From an uncultured Lachnospiraceae bacterium (GTDB lineage Bacteria > Bacillota > Clostridia > Lachnospirales > Lachnospiraceae), in NCBI GenBank assembly GCA_949740535.1, contig CATJHO010000100.1, forward strand, positions 1 through 64,000: DNA of 64,000 nt. The letters are read 5' to 3'. Shown piece by piece: positions 35,787 through 45,203 of the stretch (within the stretch, counting starts at the first letter, position 1; the number at the start of each line of letters is the position of its first letter). The notes below the pieces were generated by a model. It had not been told where the DNA came from, searched no databases, and worked only from the letters and a program-made list of their open reading frames with translations. The position numbers were made by a program, and so were the translations under genes.

Positions 35787-37552
35787 TCTTTCTCTGTACT
35801 GCTCACTGCCACTTGAATGTGTACGTCCTTCAGCTGCTGGGGATCTACTTCTGCCGGGGCGCCCATCATCACATCCTGGGCTGTCTTGTTCATGGGGAAG
35901 GGAATGATCTCCCGGATGCTCTCTTCTCCGGCTATCAGCATCACCATCCGGTCCACGCCGGGCGCAATGCCTGCGTGGGGCGGAGCTCCGTAGCAGAATG
36001 CGTTGTACATGGCCGGAAACTTAGCCTTCACATCCTCTTCGCCCAGTCCTGCCAGTTCAAAAGCCTTCACCATAATCTCCGGGTCATGGTTCCGGACTGC
36101 ACCGGAAGAAAGCTCTACACCATTGCACACCAGATCATACTGGTATGCATAGATATCCAGCGGATCTTTCTCCAGCAGATCCTTCATGCCGCCCTGGGGC
36201 ATGGAGAAGGGATTGTGACAGAATTCCAGCTTTCCTGACTCCTCGCCAATCTCGTACATGGGGAAATCCACAATCCAGCAGAACTCATAACACGCTTTGT
36301 TCATATGCCCCTCAACTGTATTTCCCAGAATCTTGCGGAATACACCAGCAGTCTTCTGGGCCGTTTCCTTCTTCCCCGCTGCCAGTCCCACGAAATCCCC
36401 CGGCTGAAGAGAAAGGGCATCCACTACCGCTTCCTTCCGGTCTGCCAGGAACTTGGAAATACCGCCTGTCAGCCCGCCTGTCTCATCCAGACGGAACCAA
36501 TATGCCTTATTTCCCGTCTGAACTTCCACGTCGGCGCACATCTTATCGATCACTTTCCGGGTGCCTCCAAAACCGCTGAACACCACTGCCTGCACATTCT
36601 GCCCCTCAAAAGGCCCGAAACCGCAGCCCGTCATACAGTCTGTGGCGTCTGTCAGGGTCAGATCAATCCGCAGATCCGGCTTGTCGGATCCATAAGTCTC
36701 CATAGCATCATGGAAGGAGATCCGCTTAAAGGGAGCCTTGGAAGCTGTATCATAGGTGCCGTATTTTGCAAAAACCGGCGGAAGTACATCCTCCAAAATG
36801 GCAAAGACATCCTCCTGAGTGGCAAATGCCATCTCCATATCCAGCTGGTAAAATTCTCCCGGAGAACGGTCCGCCCTTGCATCCTCATCACGGAAGCAGG
36901 GAGCAATCTGAAAATACCGATCAAAGCCGGACGTCATCAGAAGCTGCTTAAACTGCTGGGGCGCCTGGGGCAGTGCATAAAATTTCCCAGGATGATTTCT
37001 GGACGGCACCAGATAGTCTCTCGCCCCTTCCGGAGACGAACAGGTAAGAATAGGCGTGGTAATCTCCAGAAAGCCATGCTCCGTCATACTCTTTCTTAAC
37101 TCCGCAACCACATTACAGCGGAGAATAATCCGATCCTTTACTGCCGGATTGCGCAGATCCAGGTAACGGTAGCGCAGACGGGTATTCTCATCTGCTTCCT
37201 TGGAATGGTTGATCTCAAAGGGCAGTTCGTTATAACGGCATTTTCCCAGAACTTCAATCGTCTGGGGAACTACCTCAATCTCCCCTGTGGGCAGAGAAGG
37301 ATTCTTGCTGGAACGCTCCCGTACCACACCTGTAATGGACAGGGTGGACTCGTTGTTGACCCCGGAGAGCTTCTCCATCATCTCTTCCGTCTCTATGACA
37401 AACTGGGTGGTTCCATAGAAATCCCGCAGGATCAGAAAACCCAGATTTTTGCTGACCTTCCGCAGGTTTTCATACCAGCCGGTCAGTGTAACCGTTTCTC
37501 CTGCATGCTCTATGCGCAGAGCATTGCAGGTATGTGTTCTTGATTGAAACAT
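35783..37552 (-). CDS. aspS: aspartate-tRNA ligase
   Basis: 589 residues, bacterial class II form with the GAD insertion. N-terminal OB-fold (VTLTGWYENLRKVSKNLGFLILRD), class II motif 2 FRDEDARADRSPGEFYQLD near 222-240, motif 3 GIAPGVDRMVML near 532-543. Direct order hisS-aspS as in many Firmicutes. The AGGAGG ribosome binding site is immediately next to the boundary box of a 110-bp repeat unit. No T-box leader is seen. Confidence 0.97.
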   Translation of the reverse strand: MFQSRTHTCNALRIEHAGETVTLTGWYENLRKVSKNLGFLILRDFYGTTQFVIETEEMMEKLSGVNNESTLSITGVVRERSSKNPSLPTGEIEVVPQTIEVLGKCRYNELPFEINHSKEADENTRLRYRYLDLRNPAVKDRIILRCNVVAELRKSMTEHGFLEITTPILTCSSPEGARDYLVPSRNHPGKFYALPQAPQQFKQLLMTSGFDRYFQIAPCFRDEDARADRSPGEFYQLDMEMAFATQEDVFAILEDVLPPVFAKYGTYDTASKAPFKRISFHDAMETYGSDKPDLRIDLTLTDATDCMTGCGFGPFEGQNVQAVVFSGFGGTRKVIDKMCADVEVQTGNKAYWFRLDETGGLTGGISKFLADRKEAVVDALSLQPGDFVGLAAGKKETAQKTAGVFRKILGNTVEGHMNKACYEFCWIVDFPMYEIGEESGKLEFCHNPFSMPQGGMKDLLEKDPLDIYAYQYDLVCNGVELSSGAVRNHDPEIMVKAFELAGLGEEDVKAKFPAMYNAFCYGAPPHAGIAPGVDRMVMLIAGEESIREIIPFPMNKTAQDVMMGAPAEVDPQQLKDVHIQVAVSSTEKD

Positions 37553-37574
37553 TATTTTGTCCTCCTATTTATAG

Positions 37575-37684
37575 TTCCGCAGTACCCTGCGCCCGCCCCT
37601 TTACTAGAAGCATTTCCGGCCGTTAAATTCCGTCCGTAAATCCTTCTGGGGCTGTCTTCGGGAACTGCTGTTTAGACAGTTCCG
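37575..37684 (-). repeat. intercistronic structured repeat (hisS/aspS)
   Basis: 110-bp unit. The boundary TTCC(G/A)CAGTACCCTGCGCC occurs at 37575 and again at 37685. Landmarks AGAAGGATTTACGG and CCGGAAATGCTTCT pair; the middle G-C pair here is A-T in the ftsW/ispG copies. The last 26 or so codons of hisS lie in this unit. Confidence 0.9.
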
Positions 37685-38941
37685 TTCCACAGTACCCTGC
37701 GCCAAAAGCCCCGCAAGCTCTGCAAGCTTCACTTCTGTCTGCTCTCCGGCCGCCATATCCTTCACATTTACTGTGCCTTTTTCCAGTTCATTTCCGCCGA
37801 TGATAACCACCTTTTTGGCACCGATTTTGTTGGCGTATTTCATCTGAGCCTTTACGCTTCGGTCCATGTAATCGGTCTCCACGATCAGTCCTGTCTCACG
37901 GATCTCATTTACCAGCTTATAAGCCCTGGCTCTGGCCTCAGTTCCCAGAATTCCCACATAGAGATCCGGTGTCTCCATGGCCGGAAGCTCCACGCCCTCT
38001 TTTTCCAGGAAATACAGAATCCGCTCAATTCCCATTCCAAATCCCACCGAAGGGATGTCCTGCTTTTCGTCGATCTCATGAATCAGACCATCATAGCGCC
38101 CGCCGCCGCAGAGGGTAAATCCATCCTGATTGACGAACTCAAACACGGTCTTAGTGTAGTAATCCAGTCCCCGGACAATCCCGGTATCTACCTCAAAGGG
38201 AATCTCCATCTCGGTCAGCAGACTCTGAAGCTCCTCAAAATGCGTCCGGCATTCCTCGTCCAGATACTCAATGGTCCGGGGAGCGTCTTTTACAATCTCC
38301 TTACATTCCGGCACCTTGCAGTCAATCACCCGCAGAGGATTTTTCTGCATCCGCTCCCGGCAGGTGGGGCACAGCTTGTCCTCATGCTGACGCAGATAAG
38401 CCAGCAGCGCGTCGTTGTAGGTCTTCTTACAGGCCGCGCAGCCGATACTGTTAATGTGAAGCTTTGCGTCTCTAAGACCCAGCTTTTTGATGAGGGCTGT
38501 CACCAGGGAGATCAGCTCCACCTCCGCCAGAGGGCTTTTGGTCCCTACGAATTCCACGCCGAACTGATGGTGCTGCCGCAGACGGCCGCTCTGGGGCTTC
38601 TCATAGCGGAAAGCCTGCGTGACATAATACAGCTTGGCCGGGGCGGGACTGGCATACATGTTATGCTCCAGATAGGCCCGCATCACTCCCGCTGTTCCCT
38701 CCGGCTTCAGAGTGATACTGCGGTCTCCCTTATCCGTAAAGGTGTACATCTCCTTTTGCACTACATCCGTTGTTTCTCCTACTCCCCGCTGAAACAGCAC
38801 GGTGTGCTCAAACATGGGCGTGATAATTTCCGTCATATGATACGTCCGGGCCAGCTCTCTGGCAGCCTTCTCCACATAAGCGCGTTTATGCATCCGCTCG
38901 CCATACCAGTCTTCTACGCCTCTTGGGGCTTGTGTAATCAT
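37604..38941 (-). CDS. hisS: histidine-tRNA ligase with repeat-derived C-terminus
   Basis: 445 residues, about 20-25 longer than usual. [18 protein letters not shown] near 79-96, [19 protein letters not shown] near 113-131, [12 protein letters not shown] near 268, GGGRYDGL near 289; Cys-rich CxxC pair insertion near 168-195. The tail after GTVE ([16 protein letters not shown]...KCF) is encoded by the 110-bp repeat. The duplicated flank before aspS reads GTAEL-stop in the same frame, which may show the older end. The start follows AGGAGG next to another repeat pair. Confidence 0.95.
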   Translation of the reverse strand: MITQAPRGVEDWYGERMHKRAYVEKAARELARTYHMTEIITPMFEHTVLFQRGVGETTDVVQKEMYTFTDKGDRSITLKPEGTAGVMRAYLEHNMYASPAPAKLYYVTQAFRYEKPQSGRLRQHHQFGVEFVGTKSPLAEVELISLVTALIKKLGLRDAKLHINSIGCAACKKTYNDALLAYLRQHEDKLCPTCRERMQKNPLRVIDCKVPECKEIVKDAPRTIEYLDEECRTHFEELQSLLTEMEIPFEVDTGIVRGLDYYTKTVFEFVNQDGFTLCGGGRYDGLIHEIDEKQDIPSVGFGMGIERILYFLEKEGVELPAMETPDLYVGILGTEARARAYKLVNEIRETGLIVETDYMDRSVKAQMKYANKIGAKKVVIIGGNELEKGTVNVKDMAAGEQTEVKLAELAGLLAQGTVERNCLNSSSRRQPQKDLRTEFNGRKCF

Positions 38942-38960
38942 AATCTACCTCCTATTATAG

Positions 38961-39072
38961 TTCCGCAGCCCCCTACGCCTTCCCCTAATGGAGAAGCATT
39001 TCCGGCCGTTAAATTCCGTCCAGAAATCCTTCTGGGGCTGTCTCCTGGGGCTGCTGTTTAAAACAATTCCTG
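38961..39072 (-). repeat. intercistronic structured repeat, copy 1 of tandem pair (HD-GYP/hisS)
   Basis: 112-bp unit beside the hisS ribosome binding site (CTGCGGAACTATAATAGGAGG). Inner arms TTTCTGG/CCGGAAA pair with one T-G wobble; AGAAG/CTTCT outer arms; CAGCCCC/GGGGCTG outermost. Confidence 0.92.
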
Positions 39073-39184
39073 TTCCGCAGCCCCTTACGCCTTCCCCTGA
39101 TGGAGAAGCATTTCCGGCCGTTAAATTCCGTCCGGAAATCCTTCTGGGGCTGTCTCCTGGGGCTGCTGTTTAAAACAATTCCTG
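39073..39184 (-). repeat. intercistronic structured repeat, copy 2 of tandem pair (HD-GYP/hisS)
   Basis: 112-bp unit over 95 percent identical to its neighbour. Inner arms TTTCCGG/CCGGAAA are perfect, so the difference from copy 1 is a wobble-to-Watson-Crick change. A third flank box (TTCCGCAGCCC at 39185) adjoins the HD-GYP gene. Confidence 0.92.
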
Positions 39185-39211
39185 TTCCGCAGCCCTTTCC
39201 GCCGCCTATTT

Positions 39212-39835
39212 TTATTCCTGCTCCCGGATCCCCACGCGGAAGCTTCTGGGCATCCATTTCTCCTTAAGCTCCTCATCGTGGATCACCATCTGAAAGGCCA
39301 GGAATACCTTCATATCAAAGTTTTTCACTTCCTCAATCATCAGCTCGATGGCCGTCTGCTGATCGAAAGCTTTTCGATAGGGACGATCGGAAGTGAGCGC
39401 CGAGTAAGTATCACAAACCCGCAGAATTTTGGCTCCCAGGGGTATCTGCTCCCCAGTCAGATTTTCCGGGTAACCGGAGCCGTCGCAGTTCTCATGATGG
39501 TAGAGAATGCTCTCCAATATCGCATCGGAAAAATCATAACGGATCAGAATTTCATACCCAAGCCTGGGGTGCATCCGCACGTATTTCATTTCCTCAATAT
39601 TCAAAGTATCTGCATCCCGGCCGTATAGATAGCCGGATACCCGCAGCTTCCCAATATCGTGCAGCAGGCCCGCCACTGCCAATTCATGGCACTGATCCTC
39701 ATAAAGACCCAGCTGCTTGGCTACACAGTAGGCCAGATTGCTGACACAGATGCCATGCCGCAGCTCCTCGGTTGTATCTTCCTCAAACATGGCCCAGTCA
39801 TCTACGATTTCTCTTCTTAATGCCGCTTCCTTCAT
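39212..39835 (-). CDS. HD-GYP domain phosphodiesterase
   Basis: 207 residues, a stand-alone HD-GYP domain with no visible receiver or membrane part. GLLHDIGKL near 56-64 and HHENCDGSGYP near 112-122 carry the metal ligands and the GYP motif associated with cyclic di-GMP hydrolysis; DRPYRKA near 149 is also typical. ATG after AGGGTGAAG. Lies between hemZ and hisS. Substrate is likely cyclic di-GMP but other cyclic nucleotides are possible. Confidence 0.9.
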   Translation of the reverse strand: MKEAALRREIVDDWAMFEEDTTEELRHGICVSNLAYCVAKQLGLYEDQCHELAVAGLLHDIGKLRVSGYLYGRDADTLNIEEMKYVRMHPRLGYEILIRYDFSDAILESILYHHENCDGSGYPENLTGEQIPLGAKILRVCDTYSALTSDRPYRKAFDQQTAIELMIEEVKNFDMKVFLAFQMVIHDEELKEKWMPRSFRVGIREQE

Positions 39836-39898
39836 CGCTTCACCCTAATTTCCCAAACCATTTTTTTCAGACTGTACAGTATATGCCTCTGCACAGAT

Positions 39899-41350
39899 CT
39901 ATTGAAGTGTTTCCAGAAAATTTCTCTTACGCTCTATCATCTCTTCAATCCGGCTGATATACTGTGCCACATCCTTTACATTCTCCACCCGCTCGATGTG
40001 ATCCGGGCATAAAACAAATTTGGATGCCGCCCCTGCTCCTGCAGCCAGAATCGTCTGTTTCTCCTCCATAATCAGTATATTGTAAATTCCCGCTTTGTCA
40101 ACCTTTGCATAACCTACATTCTCGAAATTTCCGGCCATATTCTTCTGGCGGTACAGATAATACGGATAAAGCCCCTGTTCCACACAGCTTCGGTATGCCA
40201 GATCCATGATCTCCTGACTGTTGGTAAGCCCCAGTTCCCGGTATTGATCCTGAAAAAGCTTCAGACGCGCCGCCCGCTTCACCGCCAGTGAATGGACGGT
40301 AATGCTGTCCGGCCCCAGAAGACGCAGCTCCTCCAGGGTGTGCCGGACCTTTGGCTGCTCCTCTCCCGGCAGACCCACAATCAAATCCATATTGATGTTG
40401 TCAAATCCCGCCTCTCTTGCCATATAAAAGGCTTCCCTGGTCTGCTCCACCGTATGCTGCCGCCCGATCAAATCCAGTGTCTCCTGATTCATCGTCTGGG
40501 GATTTACGGAAACCCTGGTCACCCCGTGTGCTTTCAGCACCTGAAATTTTTCCAGTGTCACGCTGTCCGGCCTTCCAGCCTCTACGGTCAGCTCCTGCAG
40601 ATTCTGATAGTCAAAGCATTCTTCCAGAACACAAAGCAGCCGGTCCAGCTGCTCAGCGGTCAGGGTTGTAGGCGTCCCGCCTCCTACATAAATCGTATTC
40701 AGCTTTTTCTTTTCATAAGCCCTGCCAAGAAAACGAAGCTCTGAAAAAAGCGCCCAAAGATACGTATCCACCTGTTTCTCCCAGCGCTTCAGGGGCGAAG
40801 AAGAAAAGGAACAGTACAGACAGATGCTGGGACAGAAAGGAATCCCCACATACAGGCTGTACCCATCCTTATAGTCCAGGTTTTTCAGCACTTCCCGTTC
40901 CTTATTGGCAATGGATATGGCAAGGGCTGTTTTCTCATTGCTGCACAAATATGTGCTGCGCATATAATCCGCAATCTCCACGTTGGATTTTCCCTGCTCC
41001 AGCATGGACATGGGAATTTTCACAGGCCGGATGCCGGTTAAGGTTCCCCAGGGCAGGCTTCTTCCCTCATACTGGGAAATCGTCTTATAAATTAACTGCT
41101 TTAACTGATTTTTTACCAGCTTCCGATCCGGGTTTTCCACACAAACACGGCTCTTCTTCTGAAGAGCCTGATCCCGGTACAGCGCAAATTCGATTTCTTC
41201 CTCCCCAATCTCTACAGACATCTTCAGGGATGTTTCCTCTGTAAATATCTCCTTCTCGCGGACATTTACTTCCTGCTCCGGGTAAAAAGCTTTGATCAGC
41301 GAATGGATATCGTAGGCAAAGCTTTTCCGGTTTATCTTTACTTCAATCAT
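39899..41350 (-). CDS. hemZ: coproporphyrinogen dehydrogenase-like radical SAM protein (HemZ)
   Basis: 483 residues. N-terminal domain of about 160 residues before the radical SAM core, as in HemZ; cluster motif CPSICLYCSF near 174-183, YVGGGTPTTL near 217-226, and NMDLIVGLPGE near 318. Family members are annotated as oxygen-independent coproporphyrinogen dehydrogenases, though the true reaction in many anaerobes is unsettled. Sits between the MBL hydrolase (14 bp) and the HD-GYP gene in the relA-hisS-aspS block. Confidence 0.9.
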   Translation of the reverse strand: MIEVKINRKSFAYDIHSLIKAFYPEQEVNVREKEIFTEETSLKMSVEIGEEEIEFALYRDQALQKKSRVCVENPDRKLVKNQLKQLIYKTISQYEGRSLPWGTLTGIRPVKIPMSMLEQGKSNVEIADYMRSTYLCSNEKTALAISIANKEREVLKNLDYKDGYSLYVGIPFCPSICLYCSFSSSPLKRWEKQVDTYLWALFSELRFLGRAYEKKKLNTIYVGGGTPTTLTAEQLDRLLCVLEECFDYQNLQELTVEAGRPDSVTLEKFQVLKAHGVTRVSVNPQTMNQETLDLIGRQHTVEQTREAFYMAREAGFDNINMDLIVGLPGEEQPKVRHTLEELRLLGPDSITVHSLAVKRAARLKLFQDQYRELGLTNSQEIMDLAYRSCVEQGLYPYYLYRQKNMAGNFENVGYAKVDKAGIYNILIMEEKQTILAAGAGAASKFVLCPDHIERVENVKDVAQYISRIEEMIERKRNFLETLQ

Positions 41351-41364
41351 GGTCTTCTGCTCTC

Positions 41365-41991
41365 TTATCCCAAAAACGGATTGTGCTTCTTCTCAAACCC
41401 AATGGCAGTCATTCCCTCATGCCCCGGATACACGGTCACATCTTTTGGCAGCACCAGAAGCTTCTCCCGCACGGACCGCACAAGCTGGGACATGCTTCCG
41501 CCCGGAAAATCCGTCCGTCCTACGGATCCGTGGAACAGGGTATCTCCACTGAACAGTACCTTTTCCTGCGCCTGGTAATAACAGCAGCCGCCCGGTGTAT
41601 GTCCGGGCGTGTGAATCACCTGAAACGTGATCCCCGCCGCCTCGATCTCCTGTCCGTCCCCAAGAAGTACATCTGCCTTCACAGCCGCTGGAATGCCAAA
41701 TAAATCTTCTGACAGATTCTTCCTGGGATCCAAAAGCAGATCCGCCTCTGTCTCTGCCGCGTAGACCTTTACCCCAAAATCCTGTTTCAGCTTCTCAACT
41801 GCAAGAATGTGATCGCCATGGCCGTGGGTGAGAAAAACAGCCTTCAGCGTCAGGTCCTCATCCACAAGCTTCCGGCTGATAATATCCGCCCGATCCGCCG
41901 CATCCACCAGAACCGCCTCTCTCGTCTCCTCCTGAATCACCAGATAGCAGTTGGTCCGCACCTGCCCCAGTACCATGGTCTCTATCTTCAT
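41365..41991 (-). CDS. MBL-fold metallohydrolase (glyoxalase II-like)
   Basis: 208 residues. Zinc-binding THGHGDH near 54-60, HTPGHTPGG near 128-136, SGDTLFHGSVGRTDFPGG near 147-164, YPGHEG near 189-194. This is the YcbL/glyoxalase II-like branch; substrate unknown. ATG after AAAGGA. Conserved position between relA and hemZ. Confidence 0.92.
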   Translation of the reverse strand: MKIETMVLGQVRTNCYLVIQEETREAVLVDAADRADIISRKLVDEDLTLKAVFLTHGHGDHILAVEKLKQDFGVKVYAAETEADLLLDPRKNLSEDLFGIPAAVKADVLLGDGQEIEAAGITFQVIHTPGHTPGGCCYYQAQEKVLFSGDTLFHGSVGRTDFPGGSMSQLVRSVREKLLVLPKDVTVYPGHEGMTAIGFEKKHNPFLG

Positions 41992-42060
41992 ATCCTGCTT
42001 TCCTTTCTCTTATGGCAGGGCGCTTTGACGCCCCAGGTTACATCTAAAAACACAGCTGCC

Positions 42061-44367
42061 TCAGCCCATGGCGCGCTCGATATCCAGCACGCTCTCCACC
42101 TGGTGCAGCTTCTCTGCAATCTTCTGCAGCTCCTCCTTGCCGGCAATATCAAAGGTAATCGAAATAGTAGCCGTTCCCTGCTTGCTGGTCCGCACATTGA
42201 TACTGGTCATATCAATGTTCCGCTCCGTGAAAATGCGGGAAATATCCACCAGAAGCCCGGTCCGGTTGTTGGCATAAATTTTAATCTCCGTGGTATACTT
42301 CTCCCCGGATGTAACCGCGCCCATGTCCTGCCATTCCGCATCAATCAGGCGGCGGCGTTCCAGTTCCTGAAGATTCAACACATTGATACAGTCGGTCCGG
42401 TGAATGGATACTCCTCTTCCGCGGGTTACAAAGCCGATAATCTCATCCCCCGGCACAGGACTGCAGCACTTGGAAAACCGCACGGATACATCCGCAAGGC
42501 CTTTGACGATAATTCCACTCTTGGATTTGGTAACACGGATCCGGCTGTCCTTGTTTTCCGTGACCGCTTCCAGCACCTTCTCGTCAGTAACCTCTTTCTT
42601 ATGAAGCTTCTCATATTCTTCCGTCATCTTATTGATGACCTGGCCTTCCTTCAGACCGCCGTGTCCGATGGCTGCCAATACCGAATCCCAATCCTGGAAA
42701 CCGTATTTGCGCATCACCAGATTCTGAAACTCCGGCTTCATAATATCTGACATGACAACAGCCTTTGTCTTGCAGTACTGGGCCAGCAGCTCCTTGCCCC
42801 GAAGAATATTCTCATCCTTAAACTGATGCTTGAACCACTGATTGATCTTATTCTTAGCCTGGGTGCTCTTCACCACATTCAGCCAGTCCCGGCTGGGTCC
42901 CCTGGAATTCTGGGATGTCAGCACCTCAATGCGGTCTCCATTCTGAATGGTATAATCAATGGTCACCAGCTTGCCGTTGACCCTCGCTCCGATCATACGG
43001 TTCCCCACAGCGCTGTGTACGCTGTAAGCAAAATCAATGGGCGTAGAGCCGCTGGGCAGTGTCTTTACATCCCCCGAAGGAGTAAAGCAGTAAACGCTCT
43101 CGGAAAATAGATCCAGGTCGCTTTTCAGGAGATTCATAAACTCCTTGTTGTCCGACATATCCCGCTGCCATTCCAGAATCTGCCGCAGCCAGCTCATCTT
43201 CTCTGCTTCCTGCTGATCTACGGTTTTCTTGCCGTCACTGCTCTCTTTGTACTTCCAGTGGGCTGCGATTCCGTACTCCGCTGTCTTGTGCATCTCGAAG
43301 GTACGAATCTGAATCTCAAAGGGCTGGCCGTTGGGCCCCATAAGCGTCGTGTGCAGGGACTGATACATATTGGGCTTTGGCATGGCCACATAGTCCTTGA
43401 ACCGTCCCGGAATGGGAGTATACATCTCATGAATCACACCCAGAGCCGCATAGCAGTCCTTCACCGTATCCACAATAATCCGTACGGCAAACAAGTCATA
43501 AATCTGATCCAGCGTCTTGTTCTGGTTCACCATTTTCTTATATATGCTGAAGAAATGCTTGACCCGCCCGTCTACGTGGGCGTCGATGCCTGCATTTTCC
43601 ATATGGTGCTTGACCTGGCTTACGATTTCCTGCACGAATGCCTCTCTGGCACTCTTCTTATCTGAGATCTGCTCCTTCAGTTCATAGTAAACCTCCGGCT
43701 CCAGATACTTAAGTGACAGATCATCCAGCTCGTTCTTCACCTTGGAAATACCAAGCCGCTGGGCGATGGGAGCGTAAATATCCATGGTCTCCCTGGCCTT
43801 TTCCTTCTGCTTCTCCGGCTTCATATACTGAAGCGTCCGCATATTGTGAAGCCGGTCTGCCAGCTTAATCAGGATCACGCGGATGTCCTTTGCCATAGCC
43901 AGAAACATTTTCCGCAGATTCTCAGCCTGAATCTCAATCTTATCCTTGGAATAGGACAGCTGTCCCAGCTTGGTCACGCCGTCCACCAGAAGGGCTACCT
44001 CTTCGCTGAATTCTCTGGCAATCTCCTCGGTGGTCATCACCGTGTCCTCCACCGCGTCATGAAGGAGTCCCGACACAATGGTCTCCTTATCCAGTTCCAG
44101 ATCCGCCAGAATGATGGCAACACAAAGAGGGTGAATGATATAAGGTTCACCCGACTTGCGCAGCTGCCCCTGATGGGCCTCCGAAGCAATCCGATATGCT
44201 TTTTCGATCATGGTAATATCCGTGGAAGGGTGGTATTTACGTACACTCTTAATCAGCTCCTGATACAGCTCCGCCGGATCCGTAAAGTCCTGCATGGTCT
44301 TTACATTTTCATCCGCTTTTGCCAGGGCCCCGTCCCGGTCTTTTACACCAATCTTCATTTCTGCCAT
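42061..44367 (-). CDS. relA: bifunctional (p)ppGpp synthetase/hydrolase
   Basis: 768 residues. Stringent-response enzyme. Order: HD hydrolase domain (HPLCVAIILADLELDKE; GLLHDAVEDT near 103-112), synthetase domain with PGRFKDYVAMPKPNMYQSLH near 315-335, TGS domain (VYCFTPSGDVKTLPSGSTPIDFAY near 415-440), and C-terminal zinc-finger/ACT region (KIYANNRTGLLVDISRI). The RFKD motif is the RxKD form of bifunctional Rel enzymes, not the ExDD form of synthetase-only RelA. Between apt (40 bp) and the MBL gene. Confidence 0.97.
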   Translation of the reverse strand: MAEMKIGVKDRDGALAKADENVKTMQDFTDPAELYQELIKSVRKYHPSTDITMIEKAYRIASEAHQGQLRKSGEPYIIHPLCVAIILADLELDKETIVSGLLHDAVEDTVMTTEEIAREFSEEVALLVDGVTKLGQLSYSKDKIEIQAENLRKMFLAMAKDIRVILIKLADRLHNMRTLQYMKPEKQKEKARETMDIYAPIAQRLGISKVKNELDDLSLKYLEPEVYYELKEQISDKKSAREAFVQEIVSQVKHHMENAGIDAHVDGRVKHFFSIYKKMVNQNKTLDQIYDLFAVRIIVDTVKDCYAALGVIHEMYTPIPGRFKDYVAMPKPNMYQSLHTTLMGPNGQPFEIQIRTFEMHKTAEYGIAAHWKYKESSDGKKTVDQQEAEKMSWLRQILEWQRDMSDNKEFMNLLKSDLDLFSESVYCFTPSGDVKTLPSGSTPIDFAYSVHSAVGNRMIGARVNGKLVTIDYTIQNGDRIEVLTSQNSRGPSRDWLNVVKSTQAKNKINQWFKHQFKDENILRGKELLAQYCKTKAVVMSDIMKPEFQNLVMRKYGFQDWDSVLAAIGHGGLKEGQVINKMTEEYEKLHKKEVTDEKVLEAVTENKDSRIRVTKSKSGIIVKGLADVSVRFSKCCSPVPGDEIIGFVTRGRGVSIHRTDCINVLNLQELERRRLIDAEWQDMGAVTSGEKYTTEIKIYANNRTGLLVDISRIFTERNIDMTSINVRTSKQGTATISITFDIAGKEELQKIAEKLHQVESVLDIERAMG

Positions 44368-44407
44368 CTGTCAATCACCTGTTTCTATTCTGTATAACGG
44401 TTTTCCG

Positions 44408-44932
44408 CTAATTTCCTTCATACCGGATCACAGAAGCCACATCATATCCGGCCAGACGATCCCGCCCTTTCAGTCCTGCAAGCTCCATGAGGAAAATAAT
44501 CTTAACAACCTGGCCGCCCAGAGACTCTACCAGCTCTGCAGCCGCCTGCGTAGTGCCGCCGGTGGCAATGAGATCATCCACCAGAACCACCTTCTGTCCC
44601 GGTTTGATGGAATCCTTATGCATTTCGATCACCGCACTGCCATACTCCAAATCATACTCTTTGGAAACCGTCTCGCAGGGCAGCTTTCCTTTCTTGCGTA
44701 CCAGCACAAAAGGCTTATGAAGATTATAAGCAATGGGGGTTCCAAATACAAAACCTCTGGACTCAGCACCCACTACCACATCAAAATCTACATCCTTCAG
44801 CAGTTCCTGCATAGAGTCAATGGCCAGCTTCAGTCCCTCTGCATCCTGCAGCACGGAAGTCACATCACGGAAAATGATTCCTTCTTCCGGAAAATCCGGG
44901 ATACTCCTTACATATTCTTCCAGTTTTTTCAT
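44408..44932 (-). CDS. apt: adenine phosphoribosyltransferase
   Basis: 174 residues, usual length. Makes AMP from adenine and PRPP. VGAESRGFVFG near 61-71 and PRPP loop VVLVDDLIATGGTTQAA near 117-133. Start at MKKLEEYVRS with AGGAG nine bases before it; a 22-residue extension in the frame lacks support. First gene of the apt-relA-MBL-hemZ-HD-GYP-hisS-aspS run. Confidence 0.96.
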   Translation of the reverse strand: MKKLEEYVRSIPDFPEEGIIFRDVTSVLQDAEGLKLAIDSMQELLKDVDFDVVVGAESRGFVFGTPIAYNLHKPFVLVRKKGKLPCETVSKEYDLEYGSAVIEMHKDSIKPGQKVVLVDDLIATGGTTQAAAELVESLGGQVVKIIFLMELAGLKGRDRLAGYDVASVIRYEGN

Positions 44933-45055
44933 CCTTTTATGCTCCTTTTTCCCATAGTAAATGGCAGGGTCTGAGGCCCTGTTCGTCAATGGAAACAATT
45001 ATAGCATGAAATGGGCGGTTTGACAATGATTTTCATGTTCCCCCGCGTCATGCGC

Positions 45056-45097
45056 AAAAAGCCCACGCCCCATTTTATGGGCCGCAGGCTTTTTCCT
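45056..45097 (-). terminator. terminator after sigma-factor operon
   Basis: AAAAAGCC pairs with GGCTTTTT, with an inner GCCC..GGGC stem; symmetrical, so it may work on both strands. Lies about 107 bp past the last gene of the sigma operon. Confidence 0.85.
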
Positions 45098-45203
45098 TAT
45101 AAGAACATATTCCGGAATATGCACAGGATATGAACCAGCCGGTACATGAGGAGAAAAGGCTCCTCTTCCTTTTCTTTATCCTATGCATTTTTCCTGTCCT
45201 CTG

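Noticed and set aside
37553..37700. T-box leader of aspS
   Set aside because: No AGGGTGGNACCGCG-like sequence or specifier loop; the region is fully explained by the 110-bp repeat.
38942..39211. T-box leader of hisS
   Set aside because: Same reasoning: two tandem repeat units fill the interval and no T-box core is visible.
39009..39257. 82-codon leftward frame across two repeat units
   Set aside because: The 112-bp period shifts the frame from unit to unit, so the second half is unrelated to the first; not a gene.
45106..45121. 16-bp perfect palindrome CATATTCCGGAATATG
   Set aside because: It lies after the sigma operon and near its terminator with no second copy noticed in the window; too little to call an operator.
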